NCBI GenBank assembly: GCA_000226015.1
Contig: JH153565.1
Coordinates: forward strand, 6,957 to 38,839
Direction of reading: 5' to 3'
DNA length: 31,883 bases
Source: Mnemiopsis leidyi
Lineage: Eukaryota > Ctenophora > Tentaculata > Lobata > Bolinopsidae
Numbering within the stretch: the stretch's first letter is position 1; every line of letters begins with the position of its first letter. The position numbers and the translations under genes are program-made. Positions 8,401 through 30,270 of this stretch are shown here, one piece after another. Under the pieces are notes generated by a model that saw nothing but the letters and a program-made list of their open reading frames with translations, ran no database searches and was not told the DNA's origin.

Positions 8401-10714
8401 AAACTAGTGAGATGTTATACTTACAACAAAGTAAACTGATCTTTGATCGTTGTGGGGAAGAAGAAACATTCGAATCATCGTTGTGTAAGGAATTTTATAG
8501 TCGTAAGATTTTCCGTGAAGTCTCAGGAAACTAGGATACATATCGACATCGTATCGCCCCCTGAAGTTAGGAATTTAAACTCAGGAATAACTGCAGCTGC
8601 TAGAATACCACAAGGTAAATGAGCATAAATACTCTTCGAATTACCTCTAAAATGTTCGAATTTTGGAAATAAACCTTTTATAACACGGTATCATTTCCAA
8701 TCCTAGCTAAAAACTGAATAGGTTAATGGGGATGCAAATTCTTAATAAGACGCAGGTAGACGAAAAGAAGCCAAATGACAAACAAATCTAATATGTATCA
8801 CTAATAATAACCTGGGAGTTTGGAGAAGAACTTGTTCGAATTTAACAATGACGTCGCCTGTCGCCTTGATGACGTCAGCATACTTCATGACGCTCTTGTG
8901 AAAGTTGTCAGCAGGGATGTCGTCAGCGTCGTTAGTGGTGTTAGGGACGTAGAACCTCATTTCGACAAGGCTCATGTCGGTATCGTCGTCTTGATGGAAC
9001 TCTACTGTTACCTGGCAGGTTGCGAAAATGAGGGAGAGTCTAAGTCATGAACAAAATTGGTATAGCATATGCATATTCTAGATTCGATATTTTTGATGCA
9101 TACTGGATAATTTAATTACAAATGGCTAAATTTTATTCAAAATTCTAAACAAATTACAAAGACTCCATTCAAATGGACCTCATTTTTGTTGACAGTTGCA
9201 GTAGAAACATCAGGTAAAGGTACTTCAAACAGAGGTTTTCCATCGTTGTGAAATACCATCAGAGGCCCTGAAAGAGGAAAAATAACTAAATAAAGTTACG
9301 TTATGTGATGCCAGGCGCTATCGAACTCAGATTAAGATGATCTGGAAATCATATTTAAGACAAACAAACAAATAAACAAATAGTATTTTCTGAAAAAGTA
9401 GGATAACCCAGACTCCAGAGTGATTACATAAACACAATCAGGAAGTACCAGCAAACCTGCAAAATCAACTGATCCCCAGTTCCAGCCTTTTACAAACGGC
9501 TCTTTCTCAATAAATGTTGCATCATAATAATCTCTTATAAACCTCTTGATTTGATCTTTGTTCTGCAAATTGTAGAAATTTCATTACTTTCCCAACTTGA
9601 ACTTAGAGAAATAACTGATCAAGTTCATTTCAAGATTTCAACAGCTCTGTTCTTCTTTATACAGTAAAACCTTTATTTACCGAAGGAAAGGTAGAAGGCC
9701 CGGTAAATCGAGGGACAAGGTAAATAGAGGCACGGTAAATAAAGCTGTAAAAACTATATGTAGAAATAAAAACATTGAAATTAATTACCTTTTCTTCGAG
9801 GCCTACAAATTTGGTGACTGCATTGCTGTTGGTAATGACTACTAGCTGATAACCACGGGAAGCTCTGAAACGAGATATATTGATTTTTGCAAGGATGTTT
9901 TAACTGGTTTGAAACCGGGCCCGGATTTCTAAAGTGTATCACACACGCAAAAGGATCAGTAAATAATCCAGGTAAATTTTTAACCTCATCCAATGTGTCT
10001 CGCAAATATCGGCGGATCCGAACTGGTCAATTTTACCAGTAGCTTGAGACTTGAACATTAAAGCTTTTGGGTGAAACCTCAAACGTCCGAAGCACTGCAA
10101 AGTTTGTAAGATTAGAAGAATACAAAGGTGGTTTCTGTATCAGAAGTACTTGTAAATTACACTAATTTTTACAAATTAGTTTACCACGGCTTATATGTGT
10201 ATACAATCATCTAAACTTAGTTTTCAAATGTTTGCAACAAGTTTATCTGTCCTATGTCGGTGCTCTGGACAGACAATAGACCTAGACAAGAAGAGGGAGG
10301 TGTGAAGGTAAAAGCGTGGAGGATGAGGATGGAGGAGGGAGAAGGTGGAGAAAATAGGGGGAAGCAAGATCAAGAAATGCAAGAAAGATGGAGGCAGATG
10401 GAAGAGAAAGATGGAGATGAGTGAAGGGAGAAAAGAGCAGGGAGTCAGAAGTAGGGGGAGAAGGGTGGTAGAGGGTGAGAAGGGTTACTACTGAGCAAAG
10501 GCTGGTGGAGAAAAGAGGAAAAAGATAAGGGACAAGAGAAAGAGAGACTAGATAGGAAGAAGGGGGAGGGAAGAGGGAGAAGAAATAATGTGGGGGAGGG
10601 AGAATTAACCAGCTTCAGCTGGAGGACAGGGTTACTGCTAGTGATTTAAATTACCAAAGCTCCTCTGACAATAGCTGCAACATCCTTGTAGTCAAGACCT
10701 TCAGCATCAGCCAT
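5460..10714 (-). CDS. SSRP1: FACT complex subunit SSRP1 (structure-specific recognition protein 1), 15 coding exons
   Basis: Partner of SPT16 in the FACT histone chaperone, which loosens and rebuilds nucleosomes during transcription and replication in the nucleus. Minus-strand exons: 10655-10714, 9985-10094, 9789-9864, 9457-9562, 9179-9267, 8812-9011, 8425-8560, 8023-8126, 7770-7898, 7487-7638, 7085-7229, 6759-6919, 6221-6399, 5780-6001, 5460-5618. They join to 675 codons plus stop, with phase kept at every junction. Residues 1-117 are the POB3-type N-terminal domain (FVKGWNWGSVDFAG). About 118-450 are the tandem PH-like middle domains (VEMRFYVPNT, TPRGRYD, KPPVHIRFDEV). About 490-535 is an acidic Ser/Glu/Asp tract, followed by a basic Lys run. 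About 572-645 is an HMG box (DPNKPKKPPTAYFLW). The Ser-rich tail is short compared with vertebrates. Start: ATG at 10714-10712, directly after a 3' splice site. Residues 388-409 may be absent if a downstream acceptor is used. Confidence 0.95.
6418..6613. repeat. 49-bp tandem repeat, four copies, in an SSRP1 intron
   Basis: Units start at 6418, 6467, 6516 and 6565 with gtcattcag and have few differences. The array fills the intron between the exons at 6759-6919 and 6221-6399, close to the acceptor of the acidic-region exon but not including it. Confidence 0.9.
7248..7432 (+). mobile_element. SINE body copy in an SSRP1 intron (copy A)
   Basis: This stretch (from ccaatcctagaggagtg to ggtgtaacaaata) is a diverged reverse complement of 28866-29040. 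It occupies most of the 257-bp intron 7230-7486 and ends 17 bp from an SSRP1 3' splice site. The tRNA-like head of the copy at 29036-29112 is missing apart from its last few bases, so this copy is 5' truncated. Confidence 0.85.
9662..9747. mobile_element. pogo/Tigger-like MITE in an SSRP1 intron
   Basis: An 86-bp element begins cagtaaaacctttatttaccg and ends cggtaaataaagctg, the inverse of its start, flanked by TA on both sides (9660-9661 and 9748-9749). It is related to the MITE at 20266-20364. Such ends and TA target duplication are typical of Tc1/mariner-superfamily pogo relatives. It is non-coding and non-autonomous. Confidence 0.85.
10286..10604. repeat. polypurine (GA-rich) tract of about 320 bp
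   Basis: Nearly uninterrupted A/G on the plus strand with agggagg and agaagggg motifs. It lies in SSRP1 intron 1 (10095-10654), so the pre-mRNA carries it as polypyrimidine. Mirror-symmetric parts could form triplex DNA. Confidence 0.85.
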
Positions 10715-10739
10715 CCTGTAGTTTTTTTTATTAATAAGA
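10715..10739 (-). promoter_or_regulatory. 3' splice site directly before the SSRP1 start codon
   Basis: On the minus strand the sequence reads aaaaaaaactacag, then one G, then the ATG. An acceptor 1 nt before the start implies a 5'UTR intron or trans-splicing of a leader. The pyrimidine tract is poor. Confidence 0.5.
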
Positions 10740-11129
10740 ATGTTACACTTCCTTATTACCCTTCCTAGGATACAAGGATACAAATAAACAGAAATTCAAC
10801 ATAAGTGAAGTGGAAGTTGTATGCATGCTGTTTCAAAGTTACATTTTTGATGAATTAATTTTGTGATTTTATTTTTGTAAGTTAACCATGTACACAATGA
10901 TTAATAAATTATATATTAATAAATATATTTATTAACCTTTATTAAACCTTTGTCAAATTTTCTCTTGTTGAATATGTAAGCTTCTTAAACATCTTATATT
11001 TCAAAATTGTACCCTGAGTCGCCTTAGATGGCTGGAGTTAAATCTTTCTGATTTTGAATCCCGTTAAGCTATAGGGCGATGTATAAATACTTACTTATTA
11101 TTATTGTTATTATAAATAGGTTATCATTT
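10740..11129. other. gene-free, AT-rich stretch upstream of SSRP1
   Basis: Contains attaataaa-like AT-rich runs around 10900-10940. No core promoter can be assigned because the transcription start is unknown. Confidence 0.4.
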
Positions 11130-12470
11130 TTTAATTTAGGTATGTTCCTTTCAAATTTTCACATTGAGTTAATACAGAGAAGTAAATTGATGACATCACA
11201 GAAGGCCTCAAGGAATACAAGCACCTTATCAAATCTTCCAAATAAAAGCTGGAAACACTACACAGACCACATCTCTAGCATACCATTGCAGCCAGACTTT
11301 ACAAAATCATGAATCACCTTAGCAATAAAGGTACATACCTTAGCTCAGTCAAAAAACCTAAAGGCAGATTTTCTTCTACACACACCAAAACACTTCCCAC
11401 ACTAGCTAACTTTCTTCTTCCTCATGACAACCCGACCTCAGCACCCCCAATACCCTAATCGCCCCTTCAACAAGACATTATCAATAACTTGGTCACACCC
11501 ACAAGACTTCTTGGAGCCAGCACAGATTTGTCCCCTAACAAATCTCCCAGATCAGATTCTATCACACTCAATATTATTAATAACTGCTGGGACTTAATAT
11601 CCCCCTGCATCCTTAACCTCTTCAAACACTCCCTTAGACTGGTAACTATCCCAGACGCCAGGAAACTTGCCAAACCTTATAGCCTCACCTCTACATTCCA
11701 GAAACTTCTTGAAAAGCTTGTCATCTGGTACAAATAGGCCTCAAGCACCTAACCACAGACAACCGATTGGGCTTCAAATGTAACTTCTCCACAGACTCTG
11801 CTATCCATAAAATGACTAGCACAATAGAACTCTCCCTAGCAACCAGAAATTAAGCCCTAGGCCCCTTTTTGGACATTGAGGGCGCTTTCGACAATATATC
11901 CTACAAGGCTTTTGGTGACAAACTCATTAAGTCAGGCATACCCCCACTCTCTCACACTGGATCTTCTATATTATCTCACACAGAACTACATATCTTCTTC
12001 TCTTAACGGAATCACCATTTTAAGCACTCTCTCTAGAGTATGCCCACAAGGAGGTGTGCTCTCCCTCTTCCTCTGGAACCTAACTCTCCAGGACTTTCTC
12101 CCTAACAACTCTCTCGACCACTCTTTTTTCCAAGCTTTTGCAGGTGACCTCTCGATTGTCTTTGGTGCCATTGGCATACCCACTCTTCTAGCAGTCTGCC
12201 ATCAATACCTCAACATCATTGAAAAAAGGTACTCCACAATAGGAGTGAAACTCAGCCCCCTCAAAACCCAAGCCATCATGTTCACAGGAAAACGTCTCTT
12301 TCTACAAAGCCCTCATTAGCCTTTACACAATCCGTTCACCCTGTAGCCAATCCTGGGGACTCAAACCCTCATACACCCTATGGATCTGCACCCAGATTAT
12401 CATTCCAGCCATTTCACATGGCTGCATCACAAGGAGCCACAGACTCAAATGCTCCACCTTAGCATTTGTT
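11130..12470 (+). pseudogene. decayed non-LTR retrotransposon (jockey-superfamily-like) reverse transcriptase
   Basis: The RT can be followed in order through several frames. A pre-RT linker (LPNKSWKHYTD, then KPKGRFSSTHTKTLPTLANF) is followed by the finger/palm start near 11510-11735 (NKSPRSDSITLNIINN, then LTSTFQKLLEKLVI). The FLDIEGAFDNISYKAF motif lies near 11865-11910, the RVCPQGGVLS motif near 12035-12065 and the catalytic strand near 12135-12150. Thumb-like WGLKPSYTLW lies near 12354-12383. Frameshifts occur near 11310, 11750-11950 and 12300, stops interrupt it, and the catalytic box reads FAGDL where FADDL is expected. The endonuclease domain and 5' end are missing. The element is dead. 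The clade is inferred from motif style only. Confidence 0.85.
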
Positions 12471-12479
12471 CTAGCTGAC

Positions 12480-12920
12480 ATGGTCGCTCAGCGTCTAGCT
12501 ACCACCTGTGGTAAACACAAGAACACCACATTTGTATTCATGTCCATACTCAGCACAGGCTATGACTGGCTCAACACGGCCGTCTCACGTTTCAATGAGT
12601 ACATGTTCGAATTAGCGGCCAAGGTTCCTAACTTGCTGTTTTTTGACTCCCACCAGGTCATCCTTGATAGTCCCCTCTGCAGGCCTGGGGCAAGGTACAC
12701 AGTTCTAAGAAGGGACGGAGATGGTGTACACATAACTTTTGAGGCTAGAAAGCTGGTCACAAATCAGTTGGTCCGTGGCATCGAGTCTATTGCAGCCGGA
12801 AGAGAGGGGAAACATGTCGGTTCCCGTGGTTGGAGGTGGCCCATAAGACAGAACTTTGTACGTAAATCCCAATTAACGGGTCAAGTACTCCCTGTTTTCG
12901 TGCAGAGGATTACACGTTGA
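12480..12920 (+). CDS. SGNH-hydrolase-like ORF, probably part of the retroelement
   Basis: 146 codons from the first ATG, but the frame is open further upstream through the RT thumb (from at least 12306), so a separate start is doubtful. The C-terminal half resembles GDSL/SGNH esterases: a VPNLLFFDSHQVILDSPL segment, then GDGVHITFEARKL, whose D-x-x-H matches the catalytic Asp/His block V. The N-terminal GDS (block I) Ser and block III Asn cannot be found, so the domain is incomplete or split. A basic tail (SRGWRWPIRQNFVRK) ends the ORF. Esterase domains are known in ORF1 of some CR1/L2-type LINEs, but there they sit upstream of the RT, not behind it. It may be a host-gene fragment or a neighbouring element. 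Confidence 0.45.
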   Translation: MVAQRLATTCGKHKNTTFVFMSILSTGYDWLNTAVSRFNEYMFELAAKVPNLLFFDSHQVILDSPLCRPGARYTVLRRDGDGVHITFEARKLVTNQLVRGIESIAAGREGKHVGSRGWRWPIRQNFVRKSQLTGQVLPVFVQRITR

Positions 12921-14378
12921 AATAACTATTTTAGTCAGCTAGCATTAGTAAATTGATCCAAAAGTGTCCCGATCTCTATCATACATGATTTTGGTAGATT
13001 TTAAGTTCACCATATGTCTATAACAAATAAACGAATTTTCTAAATCATGTCTGACTGATAGTCACCCTAAGATAAGATAAGGCAAGATAAATTAGGAAAT
13101 TTTGATTGTGAACTTTGTTGAATTTTGATTTCTGAATGATGAGTAAAACTCCGACGAATTTAGCCCCCGGAAGATTGATATTTGTAACAATTTGAACTTT
13201 TATACTTACGTGAACAAAAAATCAATTGACCGCTGAACAGTAACTCCTTACCACATTTTTCTCGAAAGTTAACAAAGCAGTTGCCGGCTGCCTATTCTTA
13301 ATTCCCCCTCCCCCTCCCCCAAACATGTCTCTTTTCCATGACACACAGGCAGACGAACCCCTTTACATAGCCTAGTAACAGATCTTTTTACTGCAAACTT
13401 TCTCTGCTATAGAGATTTTCTATTATCCAATTTGAATAAGCAAAAATAGTGTTGAAAGTATCAAAACACCTAAGATGTCGAGCAATGCTCGACAAAAACT
13501 TTCATGCCAAAGGATCTGCCAAACCAATCTACAAGCAGCACGACCTCCTTACTGTGTACAAACTGTACAGATAACGATGTATTGTTGAATTCTTTAAAAT
13601 TATAAAATATATTACCAATTGCTATTTACTCCTTATTCACCAGGTCAAAAAGGAAAGACAGCCTTATCATCACAACCTGCACCCTCTCACAACTTCACTT
13701 ACTTTCTACCCTACCCCTAAAGGAATGCAGTCTTCAATCTCTACAAAGCAACTAGTTTGGTTCGCACAGGGTCATTGTCACGCCCAAAGCGTATTCGCCC
13801 CCCCCCCCCATTTCAACCACTATGTGATGCCTACCATCTGGTTGTAACTTTTAATTTCAACTTTGGCCCCTGTGCATAAATCCTCGAGCTATAGGTGGCC
13901 TCAGTTGATTTTAAAATTAAATTTCCTCTAGCATTGTAGCCATTACACCAATTATTCATATTACTCAAGCCTCACTTTTAGTCGAAACTTATTTAGGAAC
14001 CACCTAGCTCACTTATTAACTCTAAGATTAAATTTATCTACTACTATCAAGTTTTTTTAAATTTGTTGTGAATAAAGTAATGAAAATATAAATTTTTAGT
14101 TTCATTCGAAAAGATTCTTTAGACTAGTAGTTTCTATATTCTTGCTTAGAACCACAGGTATAATTTTAGTAGGCTGCCCTTCAGTAGAGATTGTGCAGGT
14201 TACTGATACACTTTTCAATCATATCATGGCAGTGTGGGGTTGCCGGTTGTGTGTCACATGTAGTGTGGTCTGCAACGCTCATTTATGCTTATGCGAATTA
14301 AATCCCCTTCAAAATTTCATGATTATGTCAGTCTTATTTATGTTTACATCTTTGTTACACTACTGTTTTCCATTAGGT
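12921..14378. other. intergenic region upstream of AKT
   Basis: No gene is recognised. It contains C-rich runs at about 13306-13320 and 13799-13810 and a perfect short hairpin at 13476-13494 (two 9-bp arms, tgtcgagca and its complement). Positions 13620-13860 have a weakly open frame that may be retroelement 3' sequence. The last bases, tactgttttccattag, form a 3' splice site ending at 14376, 2 nt before the AKT start codon. Confidence 0.4.
14361..14376 (+). promoter_or_regulatory. 3' splice site directly before the AKT start codon
   Basis: A pyrimidine-rich acceptor ends in AG at 14376; the ATG is at 14379-14381. This means either an upstream 5'UTR exon or a spliced-leader acceptor. Confidence 0.6.
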
Positions 14379-25936
<11,558 letters not shown>

Positions 25937-26700
25937 TTTACTGCCGAGGTTAACACCCGGCATTATGACACGACATATTTGGATGTATGTCTCGATGCTG
26001 CGTATCGGTAATCTCAGATATGTCAAAATGTAGTAGACAGCATTTGTTGATCTTGTGTAGCAGTGACAATGCAGACGATTGTTTTTGTGTGCTTGCAAGT
26101 CACGTGGTATTATTGCACCGTTAATGTGAATACACCGATTTTAACAATAAGTATGAAGCTGTAATCATTATTACTGTAATTATTAGGCTATTTTGAGATG
26201 AGTCATCTCGTTTTTACTGATTTTATTGACCGTGAAAGTGAAACAGCAGTGTTTTATCGTATCTATTCATACATGTAAACTATTAAACTGTTAAAGCCAT
26301 TTCTTTTAGGATATCTTAAATACTTTTTGACCTAATGAATTGATGATTTTGACGATGCATTTTTGCGTAAATATGCCTAAAATTTTTGATGACTCTTCTG
26401 ATCTTAAAATGATTGTCCCTTTTTCCTACGTTGAGTGCATTTTGTTTCCGTAATTTCGATCAGTTTTTATTTTAACTTGAGGGATTCATTTTTCTTGACC
26501 GTTTTAAGATTATTGAAACTGAATGTCTAATATACGTAGAAGTTAATTTGAAGGCCTGTTTTTACCATCAACTGATTTTGATATGAATTAAATTTTCTTA
26601 CCACTGTACATTAAAATTCTTGTTTGATCCTTTTGTAAATGTTAAAGTTATTTTACAACTTTCTTACAAGTACCCCATTTTATTTTCCCGTCCAGTACTG
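25937..26700. other. AKT 3' flank
   Basis: AT-rich sequence after the AKT stop codon. No perfect AATAAA was found close by; ATTAAA occurs near 26588 and 26612. The 3'UTR end is undetermined. Confidence 0.4.
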
Positions 26701-26714
26701 ACTGACTTCAACCT

Positions 26715-26883
26715 ATTTGACGAGATTATATCCGTCTACCGTTTTAACGGCAACGGGTATCATCTCGTCAAAATTATAAGTTGACTGATCTAATTTTGTC
26801 GCGGTGATACCCGACTCACGCAGCCAAAGCTGAACGAGATCGTTTCGTTTTTTCATTTCTAGACGGATATAATCTCGTCAAAT
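26715..26883. mobile_element. MITE-like element with 24-bp perfect terminal inverted repeats
   Basis: The left end 26715-26738 and right end 26860-26883 are exact reverse complements (atttgacgagattatatccg... and its inverse). The element is 169 bp long and non-coding. A clear target-site duplication is not visible. Parts of its interior (aattttgtcgcggtgatacc, actcacgcagcc) recur at 27233-27275, and its right end recurs in diverged form at about 27366-27396. Confidence 0.8.
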
Positions 26884-26970
26884 CTAATTGAATTCAATGG
26901 GGGTCAAATGATTGCTAAACACGTATATCCCTGTGCGAGCTTAGCGCGAAATTGTGACGGACGCAAAAGC

Positions 26971-26992
26971 TCACACACACACACACACACAC
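26971..26992. repeat. CA dinucleotide microsatellite
   Basis: About ten CA units. Confidence 0.9.
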
Positions 26993-27024
26993 TAAGCTAT
27001 GTAACGTACGTCCCGACAGGGCTT

Positions 27025-27089
27025 GTACAGTAGCGCGCACCCTCCCGTCATTTTATTCTCCGGGATGAGGGTCGGACAAAGTCAGACAA
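27025..27089 (+). repeat. dispersed direct repeat, copy 1
   Basis: The run gtacagtagcgcgcaccctc through cgtcattttattctc, followed by atgagggtcggacaaagtc, recurs at 28070-28142 with two substitutions and a small insertion. Confidence 0.88.
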
Positions 27090-27230
27090 GACAGGGCGCG
27101 CGCAGCGCCAGCCACAGGGCTAAGTTGGCTTAACAAGTCGGATGATTGTTTGCCTGGGGACATTTAGTCTTTGTTGCTTTGCGAAGAGACAGAGCCACGC
27201 AGCGCCCGGTAACCTTTTGCCATGCCTGTG

Positions 27231-27460
27231 TAATTTTGTCGCGGCCGGGTGATACCTGCAACTCACGCAGCTAAAGCTGAACAAGTTTCGCGTCAGAACT
27301 TGTCTCACGTTGTGACCCTTTTCAAAAAAAATTCGGCAGCAGGGCTATGCAACGTGTAGCAAGTTAGAACGGTAGACGGATATTATCTTGTCAAGCGTAA
27401 TTGTTTAACGAGACTACGTCGCCAACCGAGCTCATGTCACGCATTGCCCGTTCAATATTT
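27231..27460. repeat. diverged second copy of the 26.7-kb element plus neighbouring repeat
   Basis: 27233-27275 matches the interior of 26715-26883, and 27366-27396 matches its right terminal repeat. 27415-27455 contains, on the minus strand, the gaacgggcaatgcgtgacat motif shared with 531-550 and 27814-27870. The arrangement suggests nested or rearranged copies of one family. Confidence 0.65.
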
Positions 27461-27813
27461 TAACAATACTTTAAATGCTTAAATGCTTAAGAAATTTGCA
27501 ATATAATGTCTTTAATACCAATATAATATTGTAAATTGCTCTATTTTCTAACCAAAACCTTTTTGCTTGTTTGATTTTGTCCTACAGCTACCTTCATTCA
27601 AATCGAATAAAGCAAAGGATATCAAAATGACGAGAGGGTGCGCACTGCCAAAGGTGACAGGCGCCGCGCGCGTAGCGTGCATAAGCACCTGGTTAGGTGT
27701 TAATATTTTAAATAAATTTCGTGAACCAATATTCAATATTGAATAAAGTTGCTATGATCTTGTAATATGAGAACTCTGAAAATACTGTCGGCCCAGTTTG
27801 AAATTTGTGTTTT

Positions 27814-27905
27814 CTCAACGGGCGATGCGCGTCTAGAATTTCTTCGCCAGGCCAGAAATGCGTGACAGCGCGTGATGGCCGCGACAGTAGGTTATCAACC
27901 TACAA
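27814..27905 (+). repeat. dispersed repeat fragment matching 531-588
   Basis: 27858-27905 is identical to 541-588 over 48 bp and 27814-27828 matches 531-545. The motif atgcg is found on both sides of the extra 30 bp. Confidence 0.8.
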
Positions 27906-28069
27906 GTGTTTTCAAGTTAAACTAAATTTTTTTTAAAAGTTTTAATTTGTCTGCAATATAACACAATAAAATAGCAATATTTCTTATCGCTTTTCACGTT
28001 AATATAGAATAAAAAGAAAATATTAAAAATTCCTATTCAAATTGTTAGTCCATGAAAAATAATTTTATT

Positions 28070-28142
28070 GTACAGCAGCGCGCACCCTCCCGTCATTTTA
28101 TTCTCTATTCGTTTCGAATGAGGGTTGGACAAAGTCAGACAA
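28070..28142 (+). repeat. dispersed direct repeat, copy 2
   Basis: Counterpart of 27025-27089, about 1.05 kb downstream. Confidence 0.88.
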
Positions 28143-28865
28143 TAATTGTAATGTCAATATATCATTTTAAAGAAATGATAGTAGAGAAAAATAATTAAAC
28201 CATATTTTGTTTTCTTCGTGTTTGTTTTTAGACATCCCAAATGGATGTTAAGGAAAGTACTCGCAGTTTCCCGTACTCCTATCCCGTGTTTGATAGTGCT
28301 TCTGAGCATCATGTTTCAGAGCATAATCATGTATTTCAATTTTGACCATGGGTATGTGTCATTCTTATTTGATTTTCATAGCGGTATTTTGTTGCTTTGA
28401 TTTTGCAACATTATTAATATTACTGAAATTAAGAATACAATAATGCTAAGAATGATTATTTTCTACCGCAAACTTTTGCCAGTTCAAAGTGAGTGGGTCA
28501 TGACCTCCTTTCCCTGATGACACGCAACTTATGAAATATCAAGACTATCAAGGTTATTGGGTTTAGTAGTGTCAGAAATGAACCTTATTTGTCGGTGGGC
28601 ACCCACTTTACCTTCCCGAATTAAAATGAAGGCTACATCTTCTATGTGGCTAACACCTCTAGGGGTATTTCAAGAATAAAACAATTTTTATTAAATATCA
28701 TTTATAGCAATGAGAAAAATGTCAAATTCAAGCTTCTTTAAATTCATTGTGCCTTTAAGATACTGTTTTGATAGTGAAGGTTAGAAGGTCTGAAACAGGG
28801 CCTACACCCAATCTAAACATGTGCCGACAGCAAAGTGTGGATAATGGCAGTAAAACAATAGTATT
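28143..28865. other. intergenic stretch without a supported gene
   Basis: A possible isolated exon (acceptor tttgtttttag ending at 28231, donor GTATGT near 28350) has open frames, but none resembles a known protein. It is not called. Confidence 0.35.
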
Positions 28866-29112
28866 TGTTACACCTGTACCCAGGCTTTTAAAGTTATACT
28901 GAAGGGGCCCCTGGAAGATTCTAAATCTTTTAACGGAGACCCTCCTCATTTAACCCTCAATCACGGTTTCCCGGTCATTTGGCTTAGTCAACCGAAGAAA
29001 ATTGCATAGGCAGATGCCCTTAGCGCACTCCTCTAAGATTGGCGGACCTGTGAATCAAACCCCCAATCTTCTGCGTAGAAAGTCGGGGAAGATACCACTA
29101 CACCACCAACCT
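28866..29112 (-). mobile_element. tRNA-derived SINE, most complete copy (copy B)
   Basis: On the minus strand a tRNA-like head (complement 29036-29112) is followed by a body of about 170 bp ending in ggtgtaacaaata. Head: 7-bp acceptor-like arms AGGTTGG and CCAATCT pair with one G-T. The pol III A box TGGTGTAGTGG is at complement 29095-29105 and a B-box-like GGTTTGATTCA at complement 29051-29061. The T stem is poorly paired and the span is 77 nt, so this is a SINE promoter, not a working tRNA. Related bodies are at 7248-7432 and about 30310-30577. Confidence 0.85.
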
Positions 29113-29510
29113 TTGGTTTGCAGGATCGTGCTGAAAGCCAAGCTGGCTTGGGGTTCGCAAGGCTGGTACTTCTAAAGGACATAAGAATATTAAGGCCCAG
29201 TGGATCGTCAATGTCCCGACGGACATCTGTCATAGTGATTGGTCATTGGAGGACTCCCAGAACCCTTTACCAGTCAAGCATCGAAATGCCCTTCCGGAAT
29301 GGTGAAGTGATTACTGCGATAATCTACCACTGCATTTTGCTATAGGTCCTGTTTGGTGATCCCTGAGACTGAATTATGCATCTTGTTTTTGGGGGATCGG
29401 TGTGTTATCTTAAATTGTATGTATTAAGTTTGACGTACATTCATCAATTAAATGTTTGGTATGAGGTTGATCATTTAACATTGTAAAATTGTTACTCCTC
29501 CAGTTTGGCA
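29113..29510. other. gene-free stretch
   Basis: Short open frames on both strands without recognisable products. Nothing firm. Confidence 0.35.
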
Positions 29511-29518
29511 CCATGCGC

Positions 29519-29585
29519 TAGCGCGTTGGCCTGAGTGGATTTGCAAATTGGCATACTCTATGCTTGGTTTAAGTCCGCATTTGCG
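29519..29585 (+). repeat. possible second tRNA-like pol III promoter (SINE head)
   Basis: An A-box-like TTGGCCTGAGTGG (29526-29538) and a B-box-like GGTTTAAGTCC (29566-29576) are correctly ordered and spaced, flanked by gcgctagcgcg. No cloverleaf with good stems was found by eye, so this is a weak call for a different tRNA-derived SINE. Confidence 0.4.
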
Positions 29586-30270
29586 GTCCTGTTTTGGGGT
29601 AGACCTTTTTAACTTTTTCCATGGTTGTATCTGATGTGTCGTTTAGTGACTGGCATATTTCTGGGTTAGCTTTGACCAATTTTCCTTGGCTGTTTTTTTT
29701 TGATGTTTCAGAGGTTTATAATTCATACACCCATCAAATGAGCAGCTAGAGAAACACAAAATTTTTAAGAGAAACACAAAAAGCTAGATGACGAATAGCG
29801 GCGGGGGGGGGGTGGGTTATGATTCATACACTCATCTCAGTAAATTAAAGGTAATTGTTTAATATTAGATATTGGCAAAATTCAACTAATCTTTGTAGAA
29901 GAGGAAGGAAAATGTATAGTCATTGGAAAGAATGTCAGTTAAACTATGAGCAGTGACAACTGTCCAGTTCTTCTTATTGTTAAACTTTGGCATGTTTTTG
30001 GACTTTAGGTTAATTAAATATGGCCCTTCAAGAGATATTGATTTATTGTAAAATATGAGGTTACCATTCTTATTTCTTTGTTAGAAATATCCTTTTATGA
30101 GGAAAAAGTGACTGGATAAAAGCGGAAATGTATGCACTTGAATGAATTTTGACACATGTACTTAATCACATATTTTCAATAGTAGGCCTTTGACTGGTCC
30201 TGTTGATGATAACCCATAAACAACAAAAGGAGTATTGAAGTAGCAATGGAGTGATATACTATCTTCAACA
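29586..30270. other. CBL 5' flank
   Basis: Contains a G run at about 29803-29815 and AT-rich sequence. No promoter element can be assigned. Confidence 0.35.

Noticed and set aside
28218..28400. Possible exon with an acceptor at 28231 and a hydrophobic frame
   Set aside because: No frame matches AKT, CBL or any family I know. Splice-like sites alone are too common to support a call.
29036..29112. A functional tRNA gene on the minus strand
   Set aside because: A and B boxes and an acceptor-like stem exist, but the T stem pairs poorly, the length is 77 nt and no clean anticodon arm forms. A SINE body follows directly.
29118..29345. Overlapping open frames on both strands after the SINE head
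   Set aside because: Both are short, and neither translation resembles a known protein. They adjoin repeat sequence.
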